Shown: positions 1 through 5,244 of the stretch, piece by piece
How positions within the stretch are numbered: position 1 is the stretch's first letter
How the letters are laid out: each line of letters starts with the position of its first letter
Source of the DNA: Caldifarciminota bacterium
GTDB taxonomy: Bacteria > Hydrothermota > E44-bin80
Direction of reading: 5' to 3'
Assembly (NCBI GenBank): GCA_023127905.1
Contig: JAGMEZ010000270.1
Location: 1 to 6,340 of the forward strand
Length of the DNA stretch: 6,340 nt
Notes under the pieces: generated by a model
The model's input: the letters and a program-made list of their open reading frames with translations, nothing else
Told to the model about the DNA's origin: nothing
Databases searched by the model: none
Program-made: the position numbers and the translations under genes

Positions 1-1
1 T

Positions 2-1204
2 GTGGCTAATCTTCCTCCTGAAGCAATCGAAAAGGAATTTTTTCAATCACAAAAAATACAATCACTTATTATTGTTCCAATGGTCTATGGCAGATCTCTC
101 TATGGATTTATCGGATTCGATTCTGTACGGAAGCAAAAAGAATGGCCTGAAGACACCATAGCAATGCTCAGAATCGTGACAGAAATATTTATGAATGCCC
201 TTGAGCGCAAACGAACAGAGAGGGCTTTTCAAGAAAGCGAGAAACAGTACCGTACTCTGGTGGAAGCAATTCAGGAAGGTATGTGTGTTGTAGATAAAAA
301 CGAGAATATTATTTTCGCTAACCCCTCCCTTTCTAATATTCTTGGATATCCCCACGATGAAATTATTAAGATGAATCTAAGGGATTTTATTTCATCAGAA
401 GGTGAATTTCAAAAAATATTACAGGAAACTGAAAAGAGAAAAAAAGGAATTGCGAGTCAATATGATACAATATTAAAGCGAAAAGATGGTGAACTAAGAA
501 ATATTAAGGTCTCCACTACACCCTGGTTAAATGACAAAGGGGAATTCCAGGGAACTATTGGGATGTTAATGGATATAACCGAACGCATGCGGTCAGAGAA
601 AGAACTGAAACTAAGTTTTGAGAAATTACAAAGAACACTCGAAGGAACAGTTAATGCTCTCGCATCAACTGTTGATAAGAGAGACCCTTATACAGCAGGC
701 CATCAAAAACGTGTGGCCAAGCTTGCCTGTGTAATTGCCAGAGAGATGGGGCTTTCCAAGGAACAGATTGATTGTATCCGTATTGCTGGTATTCTTCATG
801 ATATTGGCAAGGTACATATTGCAGCAGAAATCCTTAATAAACCTATTAAATTGAGCGATATAGAAATGGTTTTAGTCAGGACCCATGTCCAGGTTGGATA
901 TGACATTTTGAAAACAGTAGAATTTTCTTTACCAGTCGCCCAGATCGTTCTGCAACATCATGAAAGATTAGATGGATCAGGGTATCCTAAGGGATTAAAA
1001 GAAAACGACATTCTTCTTGAATCAAAAATCCTGGCTGTTTCTGATGTTGTTGAGGCAATGTCTTCCCATCGACCATACCGTCCCGCCCATGGAACAGATA
1101 TGGCACTGGAAGAAATATCAAAGAATAAGGGTATTCTATACGACTCTGAAGTGGTGGATACCTGTTGTGAGGTCTTCAATAAAAAAGGGTTCACATTTGA
1201 ATAA
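2..1204 (+). CDS. GAF-PAS-HD-GYP signalling protein, probable c-di-GMP phosphodiesterase (5' partial)
   Basis: The frame is open to the left edge, so the GTG at base 2 is probably internal and the true start lies upstream. Residue numbers count from that GTG. Residues 1-70 look like the second half of a GAF sensor domain (SLIIVPM, YGFIGFDS, then a helix ending NALERKR). Residues 80-195 are a PAS domain (KQYRTLVEAI, VVDKNENIIFAN, LGYPHDE, ending MDITER). A short charged, probably coiled-coil linker leads to an HD-GYP domain at 212-398. The expected metal-site and signature residues are present: H234, H266-D267, K270, H295, H319-H320 and D348, plus the motif HHERLDGSGYP at 319-329. In this family such domains hydrolyse cyclic di-GMP; activity here is inferred. 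The protein is probably cytosolic, or anchored by a missing N-terminus, with GAF and PAS sensing an unknown signal. The next gene starts 50 bases downstream. Confidence 0.93.
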   Translation: MANLPPEAIEKEFFQSQKIQSLIIVPMVYGRSLYGFIGFDSVRKQKEWPEDTIAMLRIVTEIFMNALERKRTERAFQESEKQYRTLVEAIQEGMCVVDKNENIIFANPSLSNILGYPHDEIIKMNLRDFISSEGEFQKILQETEKRKKGIASQYDTILKRKDGELRNIKVSTTPWLNDKGEFQGTIGMLMDITERMRSEKELKLSFEKLQRTLEGTVNALASTVDKRDPYTAGHQKRVAKLACVIAREMGLSKEQIDCIRIAGILHDIGKVHIAAEILNKPIKLSDIEMVLVRTHVQVGYDILKTVEFSLPVAQIVLQHHERLDGSGYPKGLKENDILLESKILAVSDVVEAMSSHRPYRPAHGTDMALEEISKNKGILYDSEVVDTCCEVFNKKGFTFE

Positions 1205-1224
1205 ATGTAAAGATACTGTACAAT
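1197..1224 (+). promoter_or_regulatory. possible sigma-70 promoter for the glmU-like/asd pair
   Basis: TTGAAT at 1197-1202 and TACAAT at 1219-1224 are separated by 16 bases. They match the sigma-70 consensus at 4 of 6 and 5 of 6 positions. Transcription would start near 1231, giving a leader of about 24 bases before the ATG at 1255. The -35 element overlaps the stop codon of the upstream gene. Such matches are frequent in A+T-rich DNA, so this is a weak call; read-through from the upstream gene is equally possible. Confidence 0.3.
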
Positions 1225-1254
1225 TTTTCTATGTTACATCAGGTTTAATAAATT

Positions 1255-2463
1255 ATGAATATATGTATCTTTGAAGATAAGCAATATATCAATTTTCTCC
1301 CTCTTACACTCTCAAGACCTGTTTTCGAATTAATATCAGGAACGAAGACTGTAAGAGAAAAGATATGTCAATATTTCATTAACGATGAAATTTTTCTCTC
1401 AACAAGAACATATCTTGTGGATGTCTTCAAAGAAAAAATTGATGATCTATCTTTTGATATTCCATCCAAACCGACTTTGTTTATTAATGGAAGGGTTATT
1501 CCTGATAAATCATTAATAGATTCCATTTCACACCATAGTGAAGAGCAACTCTTTTTCACTGATGAAACGCTTATTGCTGCACATGTAAGAGATGGGAAAG
1601 AGTTCTATAAAAAATTGAAGGAAGAAAACCTTGAAGGTTATAAAATAAAAAAGATAGACGCAAAAATAATCAACTATCCCTGGGACATATTAATATATAA
1701 TGGTGAAGAAATTGAGAAGGAATTTATGTTATTTGGGAGAAACATCCCAGCACTGAATAATGTGGTATTGCTTGGAGATCGAAAAATCTATATCAGCAAA
1801 GCAGCAATTATTATGCCGGGAACAGTTATTGATGCAGAAGATGGTCCCGTTATCATCGAAAATGGAACAAGGGTAATGCCAAATAGTTTTTTAAAAGGTC
1901 CACTATATATTGGGAAAAATTGTCTGATAAAGGCTGGTTCAAGAATTTATGGACCTACATCAATCGGAAATGTATGTAAGGTTGGAGGTGAGATTAGTGT
2001 TTCCATATTCCAGGGTTATTCAAATAAACAGCACGATGGATTTATTGGACATTCCTACATTGGTGAATGGGTCAATATCGGCGCCGATACCAACAATAGC
2101 GACCTTAAGAATAACTATAAAGAGGTTATAGTTTATGTAAATAACAAACCAGTCAATACAGGACTCTCATCAATTGGAACATTTATTGGCGATCACTCGA
2201 AAACAGCAATTAATACAGTGATAAACACAGGTACAGTAATAGGATTTTCAGTTAATATCTTCGGTGAAGGTTTTCCACCAAAATTTATCCCATCTTTCTC
2301 CTGGGGTGGAAAAAGGAAATTCAGTGTTTATAAACTTAATGATGCAATCGAAACTGCTAAAAAAGTTATGCAGAGAAGGAAAGTTGTTTTGACAGAATCG
2401 TATGAAAAAATGATGAAAACAATCTTTGAGGAAACAAAAGAAATAAGGTATTATGGGAGTTAG
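1255..2463 (+). CDS. GlmU-like sugar nucleotidyltransferase / left-handed beta-helix acyltransferase
   Basis: The 402-residue protein has two parts. Residues 1-150 resemble the NTP_transf_4-type nucleotidyltransferase domain: an N-terminal strand ending FED, then PLTLSRPVFEL (residues 16-26) and TVREKI (32-37). The classical GlmU glycine-rich NTP-binding loop is absent. Residues 165-345 form a left-handed beta-helix of imperfect hexapeptide repeats (PGTVI, GPLYIG, GSRIYG, GPTSIG, GGEIS). It contains a family-specific block at 260-288 with HDGFIGHSYIGEWVNIGA followed by TNNSDLKNNY. This matches the alternative GlmU family (TIGR03991-type), proposed to make UDP-N-acetylglucosamine from glucosamine-1-phosphate; the substrate here is inferred. 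The ATG at 1255 gives the expected N-terminus, with only a weak AGG at 1241-1243 as ribosome binding site. The 3' end overlaps asd by 11 bases, implying co-transcription. Family membership is firm, exact reaction less so. Confidence 0.9.
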   Translation: MNICIFEDKQYINFLPLTLSRPVFELISGTKTVREKICQYFINDEIFLSTRTYLVDVFKEKIDDLSFDIPSKPTLFINGRVIPDKSLIDSISHHSEEQLFFTDETLIAAHVRDGKEFYKKLKEENLEGYKIKKIDAKIINYPWDILIYNGEEIEKEFMLFGRNIPALNNVVLLGDRKIYISKAAIIMPGTVIDAEDGPVIIENGTRVMPNSFLKGPLYIGKNCLIKAGSRIYGPTSIGNVCKVGGEISVSIFQGYSNKQHDGFIGHSYIGEWVNIGADTNNSDLKNNYKEVIVYVNNKPVNTGLSSIGTFIGDHSKTAINTVINTGTVIGFSVNIFGEGFPPKFIPSFSWGGKRKFSVYKLNDAIETAKKVMQRRKVVLTESYEKMMKTIFEETKEIRYYGS

Positions 2464-3421
2464 GGTCGCTATTGTTGGAGCAACAGGGATCGTAGGCGAG
2501 AAGATTTTAGCTGTTCTCGATGAAAGAAACTTTCCGGTTGAAAAACTGTTCCTTTTTGCAACAGGAGCGGGAAAGACTCATGAATATTTCAAGGGAGAAA
2601 AGATCCCAGTTAATCCCATTGACAAAACAAAAATTCCTGAAACCGATATTGCATTCTTCTCAGCAGGAACAGAAATTCCAAAAATATATTCAAAGGATTT
2701 CGTTAAGAATGGTGCAGTAGTTATCGATAATAGTCCTGCTTTCAGGGAAGATGAGGCAATACCACTTATTGTACCCGAAATAAATCCTGAACAGATCAAA
2801 AAGGCAAAAGGTATTATCGCAAATCCAAACTGCTCCACTATTATTATGCTCCTACCTCTCTATCCAGTATATCTTAGATGGGGAATAAAAAAAATCATTG
2901 CTTCTACATATCAATCTGTATCAGGAGCAGGTAGGGAAGCATTGTTAGACCTTGATAAAAAAAGAAACCCGCCATACTTTTTCCCATTCGAAATTGACAA
3001 AAATATTATTCCCCATATTGGTAAACCATTAGAGTCAGGATTTTCAAGCGAAGAAAGAAAAATGCGAATAGAAACACAGAAAATTCTTTCTGATAAAACA
3101 ATAAAGGTTTCCGCAACATGCGCAAGACTCCCTGTTAGATTTGGACATTGCATCTCTGTAACACTCAAATTGAAGCATAATTTTAATATTGACGACATAA
3201 GAGGTGAAATAGAGTCATTTACAGGAGTTGTTGTATACGATAAGCCAGATTGTGGAAAGTATCCCTATCCCCTCTTTATAGAAGATAAGGATGAAGTTTA
3301 TGTTGGAAGAATAAGGATTGACCCTGTATTTAAGAACGGACTTTCTATGTGGATTGCAGGAGATAATATAAGAAAAGGAGCAGCAACCAATGCCGTTCAA
3401 ATTGCAGAATTATTGTTGTAA
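2453..3421 (+). CDS. asd: aspartate-semialdehyde dehydrogenase
   Basis: This cytosolic enzyme reduces beta-aspartyl phosphate to L-aspartate-4-semialdehyde with NADPH, the branch point to lysine/diaminopimelate and to threonine and methionine. The 322 residues are slightly short for the family (about 330-370). Visible motifs in order: Rossmann loop GATGIVG (9-15); NSPAFRED (93-100) with a probable substrate-binding R98; NPNCST (124-129) with nucleophile C127; STYQSVSGAG (151-160) with Q154; RLPVRFGH (225-232) with catalytic-site H232; and the C-terminal block GAATNAVQIAELL. The Cys-Gln-His set is complete. One oddity is that the usual GHSE block reads GHCI, losing a commonly conserved Glu. 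The ATG at 2453 lies inside the end of the previous gene, with TAAGG at 2444-2448 four bases upstream as ribosome binding site, so translation is probably coupled. A long inverted repeat starts at its stop codon. Confidence 0.97.
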   Translation: MGVRVAIVGATGIVGEKILAVLDERNFPVEKLFLFATGAGKTHEYFKGEKIPVNPIDKTKIPETDIAFFSAGTEIPKIYSKDFVKNGAVVIDNSPAFREDEAIPLIVPEINPEQIKKAKGIIANPNCSTIIMLLPLYPVYLRWGIKKIIASTYQSVSGAGREALLDLDKKRNPPYFFPFEIDKNIIPHIGKPLESGFSSEERKMRIETQKILSDKTIKVSATCARLPVRFGHCISVTLKLKHNFNIDDIRGEIESFTGVVVYDKPDCGKYPYPLFIEDKDEVYVGRIRIDPVFKNGLSMWIAGDNIRKGAATNAVQIAELLL

Positions 3422-3494
3422 CCTCAGATAAACCCCGTCTGTCACTCAGTTATTATTTCAGTTAAAGTGTGATTATACGGGGTTCATCTGCGGT
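3421..3494 (+). repeat. 18-bp imperfect inverted repeat (extended hairpin) after asd
   Basis: Bases 3421-3438 pair with 3477-3494 at 16 of 18 positions, including an uninterrupted core AACCCCGT/ACGGGGTT. The pair 3420/3495 extends it by one. The left arm begins at the last base of the asd stop codon. The 38-base loop holds two CAGTTA direct repeats (3447-3452 and 3459-3464) and a possible 4-bp inner stem. No T-run follows either arm, so it does not look like an intrinsic terminator. It could stabilise or separate the asd and aminotransferase messages, or be a REP-like mobile hairpin. No second copy is in this window. Confidence 0.7.
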
Positions 3495-3515
3495 TGCATT
3501 CAAAATATCAGTACT

Positions 3516-3523
3516 AAGGGGGG
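3516..3523 (+). promoter_or_regulatory. ribosome binding site fixing a TTG start
   Basis: AAGGGGGG lies just before TTG at 3527, with a spacing of about 5 bases from the AAGGGG core. An in-frame TAA at 3515-3517 excludes any earlier start. No in-frame ATG downstream would keep the conserved N-terminal motifs. The Shine-Dalgarno-like sequence therefore supports the non-ATG start. Confidence 0.75.
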
Positions 3524-3526
3524 TGT

Positions 3527-4678
3527 TTGTCTAGCTTTCTCCAACTTTTTCATTCTTTTCCCTTGAAAGTAGTTGCTGGACACGGTATATACCTGACGCT
3601 CGAGGATGGAAAGGATTATGTTGATCTTTTTTCAGGGCTTGGTGTAAATCTCCTGGGTCATAATCACCCCGATATCCTTACTGCGCTTTCAGAACCATTT
3701 CCAATTCATCTTTCAGCGCTCTTAGAACATCCCTTAAAAGAAGAAGTTGCAAGTAACTTAACAAGAATAACAGGATTTGATAAGGTATTCTTTTCAAATA
3801 GCGGAACAGAAGCAATCGAAGGAGCAATAAAATTAATGTGGAAATGGCTAAAAAAAAGAGGAAAGAACAATGAAAGAGTTATTGCATTCAGAAACTCCTT
3901 TCATGGTAGAACACTCGGTTCAATGACAGTAACAGATCTTCTTTCGTATCAGGGGTTTCCAAAACTTGAGTTTACGACTGTTTTTCTTCCCTTTGATGAT
4001 GCAGATATGTTAACCAAAGAGATTGAACATGGGTGCAGTTTTGTTATAATGGAACCTATTCAGGGTGCTGCTGGTGTCAAAATAGCATCACAAGATTTCT
4101 ATAAGACTTTATCCATCCTTCATAGAGAATTCGGTTTTGGATTAATTGCTGATGAAATCCAATCAGGCCTTTGCAGGTCAGGCGAATTTCTTGCTTCGAC
4201 ACTATTTGGTATTGAACCTGATATAGTTACACTCGCAAAAGGACTTGGTGGAGGATTACCGCTAGGTGCAATCCTCTTAAAAGAAAGAATTGCCGATGCT
4301 ATTAAACCCGGTGACCACGGAACAACGATGGGTGGAAACTATCTTTCATTACGATTATCTAAAGTTGTAATAAAAAATGTATTAGAACTGTTAGACCATG
4401 TTAGAAACCTTGATACGTTAATGAAAGACATACTTATCCCTCAATTATTATCTAACCAGAAAATAAAAGAAGTCAGGCAAAAAGGTCTTTTTATTGCAAT
4501 AGAATTAAAAGATAATAAAGCAGATGAAGTAAAAGATGTTCTATTTGAAAAGGGATTTCTCGTAAACAGCATAAGAAAAAAGATTATTCGTCTTCTTCCA
4601 CCATTAATCATCAGCATTGATGAACTTAAAAATGCATTTCAGCAATTGAACGAAGTAATAGAGAATTTTAATTTCTGA
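3527..4678 (+). CDS. class III PLP-dependent aminotransferase, acetylornithine/succinyl-DAP aminotransferase type
   Basis: This is a 383-residue fold-type I aminotransferase of the ArgD/LysJ/4-aminobutyrate class, cytosolic and using pyridoxal phosphate. Motifs in order: FPLKVVAGHGIYLTLEDGKDY (11-31, split in the family as PL then the G-x-Y-L turn), GHNHP (44-48), FSNSGTEA (89-96, PLP-phosphate site), NSFHGRT (123-129), EPIQGAAGV (176-184), IADEIQSGLCRSG (207-219) with D209 contacting the PLP ring nitrogen, LAKGLGGGLPLGA (236-248) with Schiff-base lysine K238, GTTMGGN (265-271) and RLLPPL (355-360). Length and N-terminus fit acetylornithine aminotransferases, so argD is the best guess. Succinyl-diaminopimelate aminotransferase (DapC) or LysW-lysine aminotransferase (LysJ) cannot be excluded, and nearby asd makes a lysine/DAP role reasonable. 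Translation starts at TTG behind a strong ribosome binding site. Confidence 0.92.
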   Translation: MSSFLQLFHSFPLKVVAGHGIYLTLEDGKDYVDLFSGLGVNLLGHNHPDILTALSEPFPIHLSALLEHPLKEEVASNLTRITGFDKVFFSNSGTEAIEGAIKLMWKWLKKRGKNNERVIAFRNSFHGRTLGSMTVTDLLSYQGFPKLEFTTVFLPFDDADMLTKEIEHGCSFVIMEPIQGAAGVKIASQDFYKTLSILHREFGFGLIADEIQSGLCRSGEFLASTLFGIEPDIVTLAKGLGGGLPLGAILLKERIADAIKPGDHGTTMGGNYLSLRLSKVVIKNVLELLDHVRNLDTLMKDILIPQLLSNQKIKEVRQKGLFIAIELKDNKADEVKDVLFEKGFLVNSIRKKIIRLLPPLIISIDELKNAFQQLNEVIENFNF

Positions 4679-4690
4679 ATCTGAAAATAA

Positions 4691-4831
4691 ACGCTTAGAC
4701 ATACAAACAATCTAAGAACCAATAAGGATATAGCAAAGTATTTTGGGAGAGTTCCTATAATTATTTCATATCTTGAGCGACAAATTTCTCAAGACAAATG
4801 GAAGGAATACGAGAAAAACTACAACGGTTAA
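4691..4831 (+). pseudogene. C-terminal relic resembling a Y1/REP-associated (Transposase_17-like) transposase
   Basis: This frame runs from just after a TAA (4688-4690) to a TAA at 4829-4831 and contains no ATG, GTG or TTG, so it is not an intact gene. Its 46 codons still read as protein: NKDIAKYFGR, then VPIIISYLERQIS, then QDKWKEYEKNYNG. The shape (N-K-x-I-A-x-Y-F-G-R, turn, I-S-x-x-x-x-R, charged helix) resembles the DnaA-like helix-turn-helix at the C-terminus of REP-associated tyrosine transposases (typical pattern: K-E-I-A-x-Y-F, S-x-x-I-S). The catalytic Y1 domain with its HUH motif is absent. Downstream, 4851-4861 reads AGTATGACCCC, which might mark the old element end. The resemblance is from memory, so this is tentative; the relic of another DNA-binding protein would look similar. 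Confidence 0.42.
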
Positions 4832-4898
4832 AATCAAAATTTCACTTTTTAGTATGACCCCAAGCTTTTAAAATATGGAAAAGTTTCATAATTTTCTC

Positions 4899-4927
4899 TT
4901 GACAAAACTTAATCTGTGTTTTATATT
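4899..4927 (+). promoter_or_regulatory. near-consensus sigma-70 promoter
   Basis: TTGACA (4899-4904, perfect -35) is separated by exactly 17 bases (4905-4921) from TATATT (4922-4927, 5 of 6 matches to the -10 consensus). The expected start is near 4934, which falls at the 5' strand of the closing helix of the RNA candidate. Upstream DNA is A+T-rich, as in an UP element. The promoter drives either that RNA alone or a roughly 310-base leader plus the alpha-2-macroglobulin-like gene at 5245. Confidence 0.75.
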
Positions 4928-4930
4928 CAC

Positions 4931-5151
4931 CCTGTTAGATATGAAATGTAAATACTCAACGGACCCCTTCATTGTGAGCCCAGCCATCTAAGCAAGAAAT
5001 TCAATATAAGAGAACATCTTTTAGTAGAGGTCATATATGGTGGGCGTGGCAATCTCCTTTATCGAATGGTGTTATTCCTAAAGCTTTCTCTCCCTCGAAT
5101 GGAGAGGAAGCGTAATTAATTGAATATTTACTATGAAATTTACCTAACAGG
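4931..5151 (+). ncRNA. candidate structured RNA (independent ncRNA or 5' leader), unassigned
   Basis: Hand folding shows nested helices. P1: 4931-4938 (CCTGTTAG) pairs perfectly with 5144-5151 (CTAACAGG), with two more pairs at 4940-4941/5141-5142. P2: 4948-4954 (GTAAATA) pairs perfectly with 5125-5131 (TATTTAC). P3: 4971-4987 pairs with 5037-5053 in 14 pairs, including GCCCA/TGGGC and CCAT/ATGG, interrupted by single bulges and one mismatch. P4: 5083-5093 pairs with 5101-5111 in 11 pairs. The 5' end coincides with the predicted transcription start. A closed stem, an open 5' side, a long apical arm and a small hairpin on the 3' side resemble 6S RNA architecture, but I recognise no diagnostic primary sequence. 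I saw no tmRNA, RNase P, SRP or known riboswitch signature. The 3' end is uncertain because no terminator is visible. Confidence 0.5.
5083..5111 (+). repeat. 11-bp hairpin inside the RNA candidate
   Basis: GCTTTCTCTCC (5083-5093) pairs with GGAGAGGAAGC (5101-5111) over 11 positions with one G-T wobble and a 7-base loop CTCGAAT. It is the most stable local hairpin in the gene-free region. The following bases are A+T-rich but contain no T-run, so a terminator role is unlikely. Confidence 0.7.
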
Positions 5152-5233
5152 CTGAATCGTAAGCTGATTTCCTACTTCTGTTGATGCTTAAATCACTTGC
5201 GGTCCAATGCTTTCAATACCTAACACGGGAAAA

Positions 5234-5240
5234 AAGGAGG
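5234..5240 (+). promoter_or_regulatory. strong ribosome binding site of the lipoprotein gene
   Basis: AAGGAGG, close to the full anti-Shine-Dalgarno complement, ends four bases before the ATG at 5245. It supports a real, well-translated gene starting there, immediately followed by a signal peptide. Confidence 0.85.
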
Positions 5241-5244
5241 TAGT

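Larger units (their letters stand above)
4679..5244. other. 566-base gene-free region with transposase relic, promoter and structured RNA candidate
   Basis: No intact gene was found on either strand. From left to right it holds: a small inverted repeat CTTAGA/TCTAAG (4694-4699 and 4711-4716); a start-less frame resembling a transposase C-terminus (4691-4831), which contains a perfect 7-bp hairpin, TCTTGAG at 4771-4777 with CTCAAGA at 4788-4794; an A+T-rich spacer; a strong promoter (4899-4927); a folded RNA candidate (4931-5151); about 80 bases without recognisable signals; and the ribosome binding site of the next gene. No clear intrinsic terminator (GC stem plus T-run) was found. Confidence 0.75.

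Noticed and set aside
1205..1239. ATGTAA/TTACAT inverted repeat before the glmU-like gene
   Set aside because: Six A+T-rich pairs across a 23-base loop are expected by chance and carry no terminator or operator features.
958..1274. Overlapping reading frames on both strands near the end of the HD-GYP gene
   Set aside because: They are shadows of the HD-GYP coding sequence, with no ribosome binding site or recognisable product.
3450..3478. Promoter for the aminotransferase (TTATTA, then TG-A-TTATAC)
   Set aside because: The -35 is poor and TTATAC is a weak -10; it also lies within the hairpin loop and arm, so the match is not convincing.
3421..3500. Intrinsic terminator or integron attC site after asd
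   Set aside because: The hairpin has no following T-run on either strand, and the conserved attC end motifs (RYYYAAC and GTTRRRY) are not found at the arm boundaries.
4931..5151. tmRNA, RNase P RNA, SRP RNA or a known riboswitch
   Set aside because: None of their conserved core sequences (for example the tmRNA tRNA-like end, RNase P GAGGAAAGUCC, SRP GGAAGCAGCC, or common riboswitch cores) could be found by eye.
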